A DNA stretch of 64,000 nucleotides from Streptomyces sp. CB02056 (GCF_001905545.1 NZ_LIPD01000003.1:1-64000), one strand, 5' to 3'. Shown: positions 18,070 through 26,879, counted from the stretch's first letter. Numbers and translations: made by a program. Notes: a model not told the origin generated them from the sequence alone.

Positions 18070-18194
18070 AGAGAGCATCATAGAATGATGGGATGAATTG
18101 ATGCACCTTGGAATTGGCATGATGTGCCGACCGTTCATCCACCGGCCACCTCCCACCCAGGCCCCACCCGAGCCGTAGCCGCAAGGAGTCCCCC
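18070..18194. promoter_or_regulatory. Divergent promoter/operator region between MFS transporter and FadR-type regulator
   Basis: This 125-bp spacer is much more AT-rich than its surroundings. On the + strand it holds GCATCA (18075-18080), ATGATG (18085-18090) and, further right, repeated ATGATG/TGATG words. CATCAT-TCT-ATGATG read on the minus strand is a 6-bp inverted repeat with a 3-base spacer (18076-18090). GntR-family operators are short inverted repeats, so this is a reasonable site for the neighbouring regulator; binding is inferred. Confidence 0.5.
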
Positions 18195-18869
18195 GTGGCG
18201 CTGTCCTCGCCGAGGCGCACCCCGCTGTCCGACCAGGTGATCGCACAGCTGCGTGCCCAGATCACTTCCGGGGAGTGGCCGGTCGGCTCGCGCATCCCCA
18301 CCGAGGCCGCCCTGGTCGAACAGCTCGGCGTCGCCCGCAACACCGTCCGCGAGGCCGTCCGCGCCCTCGCCCACAACGGGCTGCTCGACATCCGCCAGGG
18401 CTCCGGCACGTACGTGCTGGCCACCAGCGAGCTGGCCGGCGTGATGCACCGCCGCTTCGCCGACGCCGGCCAGGACCAGGTCGCCGAGCTGCGGGCGGCC
18501 CTGGAGACCTCCGCCGCCGGCCTCGCCGCCCACCGCCGCACCCCGCGCGACCTGGAGCTCCTGGACGGCGCCCTGGCCCGCCGGGAGGCCGCCTGGCACT
18601 CCGGCGACGCCGAGGACTTCGTCCAGGCCGACGCCGCCTTCCACCAGGCCGTGGTGGCCGCCGCCCACAACGACGTCCTGCTCGCCGTCTACGCCGACCT
18701 CGGCGAGGTCACCCGCGAGCACCTGCGGCACGACGTCGGCCCCGAGCTGATCGCCGAGCGCTACATCGGCCACCACACCATCCTGGAGGCCATCCGGGAC
18801 GGCGACGCCCAGCGCGCCTCCGTCGAGGCCGGCCGCGCCATCGGCGCCTGCGGCACCGCGGACGTCTGA
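18195..18869 (+). CDS. GntR-family (FadR/FCD subgroup) transcriptional regulator
   Basis: 224 aa. The N-terminal winged helix (QVIAQLRAQITSGEWPVGSRIPTEAALVEQLGVARNTVREAVRALAHNGLLDIRQGSGTYV) is a textbook GntR domain. The all-helical C-terminal FCD ligand domain follows (ELRAALETSAAGLAAHRRT ... DAAFHQAVVAAAHND ... HHTILEAIRDGD), with the Asp/His residues that bind a metal and carboxylate ligands. The GTG start has AAGGAG about 7 bases upstream. It probably controls itself and the divergent MFS gene. Confidence 0.93.
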   Translation: MALSSPRRTPLSDQVIAQLRAQITSGEWPVGSRIPTEAALVEQLGVARNTVREAVRALAHNGLLDIRQGSGTYVLATSELAGVMHRRFADAGQDQVAELRAALETSAAGLAAHRRTPRDLELLDGALARREAAWHSGDAEDFVQADAAFHQAVVAAAHNDVLLAVYADLGEVTREHLRHDVGPELIAERYIGHHTILEAIRDGDAQRASVEAGRAIGACGTADV

Positions 18870-18890
18870 CCGCGCCGGCGTCCACCCGGA

Positions 18891-18936
18891 ACGCCGCTGC
18901 CCGGCACCCCCGCGAGGGAGGGCCGGGCAGCGGCGT
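18891..18936. terminator. Bidirectional terminator between the GntR gene and fabI
   Basis: A perfect 15-bp stem (18891-18905 with 18922-18936) with a 16-base loop lies between convergent stops at 18869 and 18949. Confidence 0.85.
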
Positions 18937-18948
18937 ACGGGCGGAGCG

Positions 18949-19716
18949 TCAGGCGCCGATGGCGTGCAGACCGCCGTCGACGTGGATGATCTCGCCGGTG
19001 GTCTTCGGGAACCAGTCCGACAGCAGCGCGACGATGCCGCGGCCGGCCGGCTCCGGGTCGCTCAGGTCCCACTTCAGCGGGGAGCGGTGGTTCCAGGTGT
19101 CGGCCAGGTCGCCGAAGCCCGGGATGGACTTGGCGGCCATCGAGCCGATCGGACCGGCCGAGATCAGGTTGCAGCGGATGTCCCGGTCGCCCAGGTAGCG
19201 CGCCAGGTAGCGGTTGGTCGACTCCAGGGCAGCCTTGGCCGGGCCCATCCAGTCGTACTGCGGCCAGGCGTACTGCGCGTCGAAGGTCAGGCCGACCACC
19301 GAACCGCCGTCCTGCATCAGCGGCAGCAGCGCCGTGGTCAGCGACTTCAGCGAGTACGCCGAGACGTGCATCGCGGTGGCCACGGACTCCCACGGGGTGT
19401 CCAGGAAGTTGCCGCCCAGCGCGTCCTGCGGGGCGAAGCCGATCGAGTGGACGATGCCGTCCAGGGTCGGCAGGTGCTCGCGGACCTGGTCGGCGATGCC
19501 GGCCAGCTGCTCCGGGTTGGAGACGTCCAGCTCCAGCACCTTGACCGGCTTCGGCAGCTTCCGGGCGATCCGCTCGGTCAGGCTCGGGCGCGGGAAGGCG
19601 GTGAGGATGATCTCCGCGCCCTGCTCCTGCGCGAGCTTGGCGGTGTGGAAGGCGATGGAGGACTCCATCAGCACACCGGTGATCAGGATCCGCTTGCCTT
19701 CGAGGATTCCACTCAT
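18949..19716 (-). CDS. fabI: Enoyl-[acyl-carrier-protein] reductase (NADH)
   Basis: 255 aa, InhA/FabI-type short-chain reductase that carries out the last reduction of each type II fatty acid elongation cycle. The nucleotide-binding loop is ITGVLMESSIAFHTAKLAQEQGAEI, with the SIA variant typical of FabI. The active site is Y-x6-K (YDWMGPAKAAL), and IVHSIGFAP lies after strand 4. It follows fabG by 2 bp, the same order as mycobacterial mabA-inhA. The pair is certainly co-transcribed and ends at a strong terminator. Confidence 0.97.
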   Translation of the reverse strand: MSGILEGKRILITGVLMESSIAFHTAKLAQEQGAEIILTAFPRPSLTERIARKLPKPVKVLELDVSNPEQLAGIADQVREHLPTLDGIVHSIGFAPQDALGGNFLDTPWESVATAMHVSAYSLKSLTTALLPLMQDGGSVVGLTFDAQYAWPQYDWMGPAKAALESTNRYLARYLGDRDIRCNLISAGPIGSMAAKSIPGFGDLADTWNHRSPLKWDLSDPEPAGRGIVALLSDWFPKTTGEIIHVDGGLHAIGA

Positions 19717-19718
19717 GA

Positions 19719-20438
19719 TCAGTGACCCATGCCCAATCCGCCGTCGACGGGAATGACGGCTCCAGTGATGTACGCGGCCTCGTCCGACCCGAGGAACCGC
19801 ACGGTGGAGGCGACCTCTGCGGGCGCCGCGTAGCGGCCCAGCGGCACGCCCGCGACGATCTCCGCGCGGCGCTCGTCACTGAGCACGGCGGTCATGTCGG
19901 TGTCGACGAAGCCGGGGGCGACCACGTTGACGGTGATGTTGCGCGGGCCGAGCTCGCGCGCCAGCGACCGGGCGAAGCCGACCAGGCCGGCCTTGGAGGC
20001 GGCGTAGTTGGCCTGGCCCGGGGAGCCGGACAGGCCCACCACGGACGAGATCAGCACGACGCGGCCCTTCCTGGCGCGCATCATCAGCTTGGACGCGCGC
20101 TTGACCACCCGGAAGGTGCCGGTCAGGTTGGTGTCCACGACGGAGGTGAAGTCCTCCTCGGACATGCGCAGCATCAGCGTGTCCTTGGTGATGCCCGCGT
20201 TGGCGACCAGCACCTCGACCGCGCCGTGCTTCTGCTCGATCTCGGTGAAGGCGGCGTCGACCTGCCCGGCGTCCGTGATGTCGCAGCGCACCGCGAGGAC
20301 GTCGTACTTGGCCAGCGCCTCGGGCACCTCGCCCGAGCGGCTGGTGATGGCCACCTTGTCGCCCGCTTCGGCGAAGGCCTGGGCGATCGCGAGGCCGATG
20401 CCCCGGTTTCCTCCGGTGACGAGAACCGAGCGGCTCAA
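19719..20438 (-). CDS. fabG: 3-oxoacyl-[acyl-carrier-protein] reductase
   Basis: 239 aa classical short-chain dehydrogenase: cofactor motif VTGGNRGIGLAIA, NAG motif LVANAG, catalytic Ser (LISSVVGLSG) and Y-x3-K (YAASKAG), and the C-terminal ITGAVIPVDGGLGMGH. It reduces 3-oxoacyl-ACP with NADPH in fatty acid elongation. The start is TTG at 20438: AGAGGTGG lies about five bases upstream and no other start fits the conserved N-terminus SRSVLVTGG. First gene of the fabG-fabI operon. Confidence 0.96.
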   Translation of the reverse strand: MSRSVLVTGGNRGIGLAIAQAFAEAGDKVAITSRSGEVPEALAKYDVLAVRCDITDAGQVDAAFTEIEQKHGAVEVLVANAGITKDTLMLRMSEEDFTSVVDTNLTGTFRVVKRASKLMMRARKGRVVLISSVVGLSGSPGQANYAASKAGLVGFARSLARELGPRNITVNVVAPGFVDTDMTAVLSDERRAEIVAGVPLGRYAAPAEVASTVRFLGSDEAAYITGAVIPVDGGLGMGH

Positions 20439-20751
20439 CGATCCACCTCTCTCCGTGAGTGAGCGCGTACGTCGGAATGCGTACGCAGTGTGACGCTATC
20501 GGGCGGTCGGCGACGGCGGCGCATCGGTCTCCCACAGCGCCGCCCCGGCGGATCTGTCGCAATCCGACAATCCGTACCCGTCCGTGCCGTCCCGGCGACG
20601 GAGACCGCCCAGGCCCGGGCGCTGCCCGGATCGGGGCGACTGTACGGGAACAACACGGGCGGGCGCACCCGTTGCCCCCGTGGTGCGGGGCCGGCCCGGG
20701 ACCGGCCGTACCGATCCCCGACCATCCCGGCGAGCGACGAAGGCAGAGCGG
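20439..20751. other. Divergent intergenic region, fabG / lactamase-like gene
   Basis: 313 bp without a gene. It must hold the fabG-fabI promoter. The stretch GCGTACG-TCGGAAT-GCGTACG (about 20465-20485) is a 7-bp repeat pair of self-complementary cores near fabG and could bind a regulator. The rest is GC-rich and I see no other convincing signal or hairpin. Confidence 0.4.
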
Positions 20752-21897
20752 ATGACCAAGGCACGGCCCGGGAGCACCCACCGACGCGGACGACTGCTGG
20801 CCCTCACCGCCCTGGCGGCCGGCCTGGGCGCGACCGCGTGGTCGCTGCGCGACCTGCCGGCGGCGTTCGGGCGACGGCCGGACGGCGAGCGCGAGGAGCG
20901 GGTGCGCAACTCCCCGCAGTACCGCGACGGCGTCTTCCACAACGCGCCCTCCGCGCTCGCCCGCGCCACCGGCGCCACCGGCTTCGACGGCGCCACCGCC
21001 CGCCGGATGCTGTTCGAGCGGGCCGGCCGCGTCCCCGCCCACCCGGTGCCGACCGTCCGCCCCGCCACCCCGCCCGGGCCGGCCGCCGAGGGCGTGGAGG
21101 TCACCTGGTACGGGCACGCCTCCGCGCTGGTGGAGATCGAGGGCTTCCGGGTGCTGCTCGACCCGGTCTGGAGCGACCGCTGCTCCCCCGCCGCGCACGT
21201 CGGCCCCAAGCGGCTGCACCCGGTGCCGGTCGGGCTGGAGGAGCTGCCCCAGGTCGACGCGGTGCTGATCTCGCACGACCACTACGACCACCTGGACATG
21301 GCGACGGTCAAGCGCCTGGTGCGCAGCCAGTCCGCGCCCTTCGCGGTGCCGCTCGGCATCGGCGCCCACCTGCGCCGCTGGGGCGTCCCCGAGCACCGGA
21401 TCATCGAACTGGACTGGGACGAGACCTGCACCCTGGGCGACCTGGTGCTCACCCTGACCGCGGCGCACCACTTCTCCGGCCGCGGGCTGACCCGCAACAC
21501 CACCCTGTGGGGCTCCTGGGTGATCGCCGGCCCGAAGCGCAAGGTCTTCTACACCGGCGACTCCGGCTACTTCGAGGGCTACGCCCGGATCGGCGCGCAG
21601 CACGGCCCGTTCGACGCCGCGCTGGTCCAGATCGGCGCCTACGACGCGGCCTGGGCGGACATCCACATGACCCCCGAGGACGCCGTCCTCGCGCACCGGG
21701 ACCTGACCGCCGGCCTGCTGGTGCCGGTCCACTGGTGCACCTTCAACCTGGGCCTGCACCCGTGGGCCGAGCCGATCGAACGACTGGTGAAGGCCGCCAA
21801 GGAGCAGGCCGTCCCGCTGGCCGTGCCGCGCCCCGGCGAGCGGGTCGACGTCGACAACCCGCCGGAGCTGGACGGCTGGTGGGAGACCGTCGGCTGA
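20752..21897 (+). CDS. MBL-fold metallohydrolase (NAPE-PLD/UlaG-like)
   Basis: 381 aa. An N-terminal hydrophobic segment after two arginines (RRGRLLALTALAAGLGATAWSL) looks like an anchor or signal. The metallo-beta-lactamase core follows: VTWYGHASALVEIEGFRVLLDPVWSDR, the metal motif SHDHYDHLD, then YTGDSGYF and VPVHWCTFNLGLHPWAEP. The layout matches bacterial relatives of N-acyl-phosphatidylethanolamine phospholipase D, where the substrate is usually unproven. ATG 20752 (GACGAAGGCAGAGCGG upstream) is chosen over upstream in-frame starts with no conserved sequence. Confidence 0.88.
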   Translation: MTKARPGSTHRRGRLLALTALAAGLGATAWSLRDLPAAFGRRPDGEREERVRNSPQYRDGVFHNAPSALARATGATGFDGATARRMLFERAGRVPAHPVPTVRPATPPGPAAEGVEVTWYGHASALVEIEGFRVLLDPVWSDRCSPAAHVGPKRLHPVPVGLEELPQVDAVLISHDHYDHLDMATVKRLVRSQSAPFAVPLGIGAHLRRWGVPEHRIIELDWDETCTLGDLVLTLTAAHHFSGRGLTRNTTLWGSWVIAGPKRKVFYTGDSGYFEGYARIGAQHGPFDAALVQIGAYDAAWADIHMTPEDAVLAHRDLTAGLLVPVHWCTFNLGLHPWAEPIERLVKAAKEQAVPLAVPRPGERVDVDNPPELDGWWETVG

Positions 21898-22068
21898 CGG
21901 CCCGGGCCCGAGGGCCGCGGAGCCGGGCACCGGAGGCCGGACCGGACGGTCCCTCACTGCGGCGCACCGGTCGAAATGCGCTGGCCGGAAACCCGGTGGA
22001 CGGGAAATGATGCGGTGCGGGCGCCCCTGTGGCGCCGCACCGCCACCCTCCGCGACCTGGGAGCCCGA

Positions 22069-23631
22069 TTGCCTCCGATCCCTCCGGCCGATCGCTCCGG
22101 TGCCCCGCACGGGCGCGCCGTCGACCCGGCGTTCCTCGCCCTGCCGCTGCGGCCCCTCGCCGACGCCGCCCTCGCCCGCGCCCGCGAACTGGGCGCGAGC
22201 CACGCCGACTTCCGCCTGGAGCGGATCCGCAGCGCCTCCTGGCGGCTGCGCGACGCGCGCCCGGCCGGCACCTCCGACAGCGTGCAGCTCGGTTTCGCCG
22301 TCCGGGTGGTGCTGGAGGGCGCCTGGGGCTTCGCCGCCGGTGTCGACCTCACCCCCGACGCGGCGGCCCGGGTCGCCGAGCAGGCCGTCGCGGTGGCCCG
22401 CCTCTCCGGCGGGATCAGCCGGGCGGCCGGCTCCACCGAGCGGGTCGAGCTGGCCGCCGAGCCGGTCCACCGGGACGTCACCTGGGTCTCCGCGTACGAG
22501 GTCAACCCCTTCGAGGTGCCGGACGCCGAGAAGACCGCGCTGCTCGCCGAGCGCAGCTCCCGGCTGCTGGCCGCCGAGGGCGTCTCGCACGTCCAGGCGG
22601 CCCTGCGGACCGTCCAGGAGAACAAGTTCTACGCGGACACCGCCGGCACGGTGACCACCCAGCAGCGGATCCGGGTGCACTCCGACCTGGAGGCCACCTC
22701 GGTCGACGAGCGCACCGGCGCCTTCGACTCGATGACGACCCTGGCCCCGCCGGTCGGCCGCGGCTACGAGTACGTCACCGGCACCGGCTGGGACTGGGAC
22801 GCCGAACTCGCCGAACTGCCCGTCCTGCTGGCCGAGAAGATGCGGGCCCCGAGCGTCGAGGCCGGCCGCTACGACCTGGTGATCGACCCGACCAACCTCT
22901 GGCTGACCATCCACGAGTCGATCGGCCACGCCACCGAACTGGACCGCGCGCTCGGCTACGAGGCCGCCTACGCCGGCACCTCCTTCGCCACCTTCGACCA
23001 GCTCGGCTCGCTGAAGTACGGCTCCGAGCTGATGCACGTCACCGGCGACCGCACCGCCGAGCACGGCCTGTCCACCATCGGCTACGACGACGAGGGCGTG
23101 GCCACCCAGTCCTGGGACCTGGTCAGGGACGGCGTCCTGGTCGGCTACCAGCTCGACCGCCGCATCGCCGCGCTGAAGGGCTTCGAGCGCTCCAACGGCT
23201 GCGCCTTCGCCGACTCCCCCGCACACGTCCCGGTGCAGCGGATGGCCAACGTCTCGCTCCGGCCGGCCGCCGACGGCCCGGACACCGCGGGCCTGGTCGG
23301 CCAGGTCGAGAACGGCCTCTACATCGTCGGCGACCGTTCCTGGTCGATCGACCAGCAGAGGTACAACTTCCAGTTCACCGGGCAGCGCGCCTACGCCATC
23401 AAGAACGGCGAACTCGCGGGCCAGGTCAAGGACTTCGCCTACCAGGCCACCACCACCGACTTCTGGGGCTCGATGGCGGCGGTCGGCGGCCCGCAGACCT
23501 ACTTCCTCGGCGGCGCCTTCAACTGCGGCAAGGCGCAGCCCGGTCAGATCGCGGCGGTCAGCCACGGCTGCCCGTCGGCGCTGTTCCGCAACGTCAACGT
23601 GCTCAACACCCAGCAGGAGGCGGGTCACTGA
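22069..23631 (+). CDS. tldD: TldD-family metalloprotease subunit
   Basis: About 520 aa. It carries the TldD metal motif HESIGH (in TIHESIGHATELDRALGYEAAYAG), absent from the TldE partner, and the conserved end QIAAVSHGCPSALFRNVNVLN. TldD and TldE form a heterodimer that degrades unfolded peptides and matures microcins and other RiPPs in E. coli. The start is uncertain: TTG 22069 has GGGAG five bases upstream and gives the family's usual length; GTG 22015 and ATG 21976 are in frame. The stop overlaps the tldE start by one base. Confidence 0.92.
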   Translation: MPPIPPADRSGAPHGRAVDPAFLALPLRPLADAALARARELGASHADFRLERIRSASWRLRDARPAGTSDSVQLGFAVRVVLEGAWGFAAGVDLTPDAAARVAEQAVAVARLSGGISRAAGSTERVELAAEPVHRDVTWVSAYEVNPFEVPDAEKTALLAERSSRLLAAEGVSHVQAALRTVQENKFYADTAGTVTTQQRIRVHSDLEATSVDERTGAFDSMTTLAPPVGRGYEYVTGTGWDWDAELAELPVLLAEKMRAPSVEAGRYDLVIDPTNLWLTIHESIGHATELDRALGYEAAYAGTSFATFDQLGSLKYGSELMHVTGDRTAEHGLSTIGYDDEGVATQSWDLVRDGVLVGYQLDRRIAALKGFERSNGCAFADSPAHVPVQRMANVSLRPAADGPDTAGLVGQVENGLYIVGDRSWSIDQQRYNFQFTGQRAYAIKNGELAGQVKDFAYQATTTDFWGSMAAVGGPQTYFLGGAFNCGKAQPGQIAAVSHGCPSALFRNVNVLNTQQEAGH

Positions 23632-25028
23632 TGACCGCGAAGCAGCCCCACGAACTCGTCGAGCTGGCGCTCGGCCTCTCCCGCGCCGACGGCTGCGTGG
23701 TGATCGCCGACGAGGAGTCCACCGCCAACCTGCGCTGGGCCGGCAACGCCCTGACCACCAACGGCGTCACCCGCGGCCGCCGCCTCACCGTGATCGCCAC
23801 CGTGGCCGGCGCCGAGGGCACCGCCTCCGGCGTGGTCTCCCGCGAGGCCGTCACCGCGGCGGAGGTGGAGGGCCTGGTACGGGCCGCCGAGGAGGCCGCC
23901 CGCGCGGCCGGACCGGCCGAGGACGCCCAGCCGCTGATCGCCGGCGGGCCCTCCTCGCCGGACTTCACCGAGCCGCCCGCACTGACCTCCATCGAGGTGT
24001 TCGACGCCTTCGGCCCGGCCCTCGGCGAGGCCTTCGCCCGCGCCGCGGCCCAGGGCCAGCTCCTGTACGGCTTCGCCCGGCACGAGATGACCTCCAGCTA
24101 CCTGGGCAGCTCCACCGGCCTGCGGCTGCGCCACGACCAGCCCACCGGCATGGTCGAGATCAACGCCAAGACCGCCGACCTCTCCAGCTCCGCCTGGGTG
24201 GGCGCCTCCACCCGGGACTTCGCCGACGTCGACGTCGCCGGCCTGCACACCGAGCTGACCAGGCGGCTCGGCTGGGGCGCCCGCAAGGTGGACCTGCCCG
24301 CCGGGCGGTACGAGGCGCTGCTGCCGCCCTCGGCCGTCGCCGACCTGCTGATCGTCCTCAACTGGTCCTCCGGCGGCCGGGACGCCCAGGAGGGCCGGAC
24401 GGTCTTCTCCAAGCCCGGCGGAGGCACCCGGATCGGCGACAAGCTCAGCGCCCTGCCGCTGACCCTGCGCTCCGACCCGCGCGAACCCGGCCTGGAGGCC
24501 GCGCCGTTCGTGCTCACCCACTCCTCCGGCGGGGACTACTCGGTCTTCGACAACGGCCAGCCGATCACCGCCACCGAGTGGATCCGCGAGGGCGTGCTGA
24601 ACGACCTGGTCACCACCCGCCACGCGGCCGCCCTCACCGGCCTGCCGCTGCGCCCGGCGATCGACAACCTCGTACTGGAGACGGCCGACCAGGAGTCCGC
24701 GCCGACGCTGGACGAGATGATCGCCCGCACCGAGCGCGGCCTGCTGCTCACCTGCCTCTGGTACATCCGCGAGGTGGACCCGGCGACGCTGCTGCTCACC
24801 GGGCTCACCCGGGACGGCGTCTACCTGGTGGAGAACGGCGAGGTCGTCGGCGAGGTCAACAACTTCCGGTTCAACGAGTCCCCGGTGGACCTGCTGAACC
24901 GGATCACCGAGGTGGGCCGCACCGAACGCTGCCTGCCCCGCGAGTGGAGCGACAACGTCACCCGCACCGCGATGCCACCCGTGCGTGTCACGGACTTCAA
25001 CATGAGTTCGGTCAGCCAGGCCTCTTAG
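23631..25028 (+). CDS. tldE: TldE/PmbA-family protease subunit
   Basis: 465 aa. It starts [31 protein letters not shown], with the N-terminal PmbA/TldD domain. The C-terminal domain contains [24 protein letters not shown] and [35 protein letters not shown], typical of TldE. No HExxxH motif is present, as expected for the non-metal subunit. It is translationally coupled to tldD through TGATG at 23629. No RiPP precursor is visible nearby, so its role here is probably general peptide turnover. Confidence 0.92.
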   Translation: MTAKQPHELVELALGLSRADGCVVIADEESTANLRWAGNALTTNGVTRGRRLTVIATVAGAEGTASGVVSREAVTAAEVEGLVRAAEEAARAAGPAEDAQPLIAGGPSSPDFTEPPALTSIEVFDAFGPALGEAFARAAAQGQLLYGFARHEMTSSYLGSSTGLRLRHDQPTGMVEINAKTADLSSSAWVGASTRDFADVDVAGLHTELTRRLGWGARKVDLPAGRYEALLPPSAVADLLIVLNWSSGGRDAQEGRTVFSKPGGGTRIGDKLSALPLTLRSDPREPGLEAAPFVLTHSSGGDYSVFDNGQPITATEWIREGVLNDLVTTRHAAALTGLPLRPAIDNLVLETADQESAPTLDEMIARTERGLLLTCLWYIREVDPATLLLTGLTRDGVYLVENGEVVGEVNNFRFNESPVDLLNRITEVGRTERCLPREWSDNVTRTAMPPVRVTDFNMSSVSQAS

Positions 25029-25056
25029 CCGCTGACCGACGGGGGATACGAGAGAC

Positions 25057-25608
25057 ATGATGGACGAGAAGCGCCTGGTCAGGTCGAGCAAGATGCTGTC
25101 GCGGATCCTGCGGCACGAGCCCGGGCTGGCGGGGGTCGCGCTGGACGCGTCCGGCTGGGTCCGGGTCGACGAGCTGCTCGCCGGGCTCGCCGCCCGGGGC
25201 CGGCCGCTCACCCGGGCCGAGCTGGACCACGTCGTGGCGACCAACAACAAGCGCCGCTTCGGCTACTCGCCGGACGGTCTCTCGATCCGCGCCAACCAGG
25301 GCCACACGGTGGCGGTCGACCTCGGCCTGACCGCCACCGTGCCGCCGCCCGTGCTCTACCACGGCACCGCCGACCGGCACCTGGCGGCGATCTTCCGCGA
25401 GGGCCTGCGCCCGATGGCCCGCCAGGACGTCCACCTCTCGGCGGACACCGGGACGGCCACCGGGGTCGGCGCCCGGCACGGCCGTCCGGTGGTGCTGACC
25501 GTGAACGCGGCGGCGATGACGGCGGCCGGCCACGAGTTCCGGCTCAGCGAGAACGGCGTCTGGCTCACCGACGCCGTTCCCCCGCGGTACCTCTCCCGCC
25601 GCTCCTAG
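25057..25608 (+). CDS. kptA: RNA 2'-phosphotransferase (Tpt1/KptA family)
   Basis: 183 aa, full family length. Both halves are present: the N-terminal winged-helix part (LVRSSKMLSRILRHEPGLAGVALDASGWVRVDELL, ending in NNKRRFGYS) and the ADP-ribosyltransferase-like half (LYHGTADRHLAAIFREGLRPMARQDVHLS, then SENGVWLTDAVPPRYL). The conserved R/H (RILRH), R-R and H (YHGT) catalytic residues are visible. Tpt1 enzymes transfer an internal RNA 2'-phosphate to NAD+; bacteria lack the yeast splicing substrate, so the native target is unknown. ATG 25057 follows 28 bp after tldE. The stop codon TAG is at the edge of a MITE-like element. Confidence 0.93.
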   Translation: MMDEKRLVRSSKMLSRILRHEPGLAGVALDASGWVRVDELLAGLAARGRPLTRAELDHVVATNNKRRFGYSPDGLSIRANQGHTVAVDLGLTATVPPPVLYHGTADRHLAAIFREGLRPMARQDVHLSADTGTATGVGARHGRPVVLTVNAAAMTAAGHEFRLSENGVWLTDAVPPRYLSRRS

Positions 25609-25779
25609 GGCCTGTCTTCAAACTCCCGTCGTCCGCCCGGAGGGCGGGCGGGGCGGCGTTGGGGTGCGTGCATCGCAAGGCGGAGGAGGGAGCCACTGCG
25701 GAGCATTGGCGACCGACGACAACGCGGCGAGGTGCGTGCCCCGGCGTCGGCCCGCAGACGCGAGTTTGAAGACAGGCCC
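25608..25779. mobile_element. MITE-like non-autonomous element with 18-bp perfect terminal inverted repeats
   Basis: GGGCCTGTCTTCAAACTC (25608-25625) is exactly mirrored at 25762-25779. TA dinucleotides flank both ends (25606-25607 and 25780-25781), and CTAG also fits as a 4-bp duplication (25605-25608 / 25779-25782), so IS630/Tc1-type (TA) or IS5-type (CTAG) insertion are both consistent. The 136-bp interior codes for nothing convincing and has no transposase, but contains repeated GGTGCGTGC words near both ends. It must be mobilised in trans if still active. The TAG stop codon of kptA lies in the left junction. Confidence 0.8.
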
Positions 25780-25800
25780 TAGAGCCGCACCGCACCGCCG

Positions 25801-25830
25801 AGGGCCTGTCCGCTCCGCCGGACAGGCCCT
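25801..25830. terminator. Terminator hairpin downstream of kptA
   Basis: A perfect 12-bp stem AGGGCCTGTCCG (25801-25812 with 25819-25830) with a 6-base loop. It is probably the original tldD-tldE-kptA terminator. Its outer ten bases, AGGGCCTGTC, equal the outer end of the neighbouring MITE-like element. Confidence 0.75.
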
Positions 25831-25948
25831 TCGCGTACCCGACCGGGTGGGTGCGGCCCACCCGGTCTCGTCGCCGGGTGCGCCCGGGCGTACCGTGAGG
25901 AGGCCGCGCGGCCAGGCGCGCGGGTGCGCGACGAGGGCGGTAGGACAC

Positions 25949-26332
25949 ATGGGCAAGAGCGCCGACGACGGGCAGGTCTTCCGGATCACGGGGGCGCGCA
26001 GCAGCCTCACCGAGGACGTCCGGGGACGCCAGCGCCGCTACGTCATCTCGATGCTGCTCCGCACGGTCTGCGTGCTGCTCGCGGTGGTGCTGTGGGACGT
26101 CCAGCGCTGGCTGGCGTTCGCGGCGCTGGCGGGCGCCGTCCTGCTGCCGTACTTCGCGGTGCTGATCGCCAACGCGGGCCGGGAGCGGGCCCCGGGGCTG
26201 CCGAGCACCTTCGACATCCCGCTGGACACCCCGCTGATGCTCGGCCCCGGTGGGACGGGTGGGGCTGGTGCGAAGGCTGGTACAGGAGAGGCAAAGGCCG
26301 TTCCCACCGATCCTTCACAGGACGTGGACTGA
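25949..26332 (+). CDS. DUF3099 small membrane protein
   Basis: 127 aa. It starts MGKSADDGQVFRITGARSSLTEDVRGRQRRYVIS. Two adjacent helices follow (MLLRTVCVLLAVVLW and WLAFAALAGAVLLPYFAVLIANAG), then a cytosolic Pro/Gly/Ala-rich tail. Order and motifs match the actinobacterial DUF3099 family; function unknown. The ATG at 25949 gives the conserved N-terminus; the upstream in-frame stretch runs into the hairpin and has no coding character. Confidence 0.87.
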   Translation: MGKSADDGQVFRITGARSSLTEDVRGRQRRYVISMLLRTVCVLLAVVLWDVQRWLAFAALAGAVLLPYFAVLIANAGRERAPGLPSTFDIPLDTPLMLGPGGTGGAGAKAGTGEAKAVPTDPSQDVD

Positions 26333-26596
26333 CCGTCCGTTTCATGCCGCTTCACCCCCGTCCGGCTCAGCGAAAGCTCAAAAGAAGCTCAGATTAATCA
26401 TGCAAGACCTCCCCATCCGAGGGTCTTGGCGTGACATACTGCGTACGCGCTCCGCATCCCCCGTCGGAGCGACGGACCGACGCCGGGCGGCTCCCCCCGT
26501 GGCTGCCCGGCGTCGCCATGCCCGGATCCGGTCGGCCCGGACGGGCGTGACAGACTGGCGGTGCAGACCCACCCGCCAATCGTTGAGGACGGCCCG

Positions 26597-26836
26597 ATGG
26601 ACACCCCGCAGACGCCGATCTGCTCCGCCAAGGGCTGCCGGACGGACGCCGGCTGGGTGCTGGTGTGGAACAACCCCAAGCTGCACACCCCGGACCGCCG
26701 CAAGACCTGGCTCGCCTGCGACGGGCACCGCGAGCACCTGTCCCAGTTCCTCTCGGTGCGCGGCTTCCTCAAGGAGGTCGTCGCCTTCGCCGACTGGACC
26801 CCCGAGCCCGCCGAGGGCTCCGGGAAGCCGGCCTAG
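26597..26836 (+). CDS. Small Cys/His protein of unknown function (79 aa)
   Basis: 79 residues starting MDTPQTPICSAKGCRTDAGWVLVWNNPKLHTP and continuing DRRKTWLACDGHREHLSQFLSVRGFLKEV. ICSAKGC and CDGHREH form a C-x4-C / C-x2-H-x2-H set able to bind zinc. Relatives are widespread in Streptomyces and, from memory, are often mislabelled as acetone carboxylase. The ATG has TGAGGA about 7 bases upstream. It is convergent with moaA and the stops lie 43 bp apart. Confidence 0.8.
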   Translation: MDTPQTPICSAKGCRTDAGWVLVWNNPKLHTPDRRKTWLACDGHREHLSQFLSVRGFLKEVVAFADWTPEPAEGSGKPA

Positions 26837-26879
26837 CGCCTGCCCGACCGGCCCAACCCGCTCAGCCCGCTCGGCCCGC

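Noticed and set aside
25664..25948. Upstream extension of the DUF3099 gene across the MITE-like element
   Set aside because: The extension translates the element and the terminator, and has no homology-like composition.
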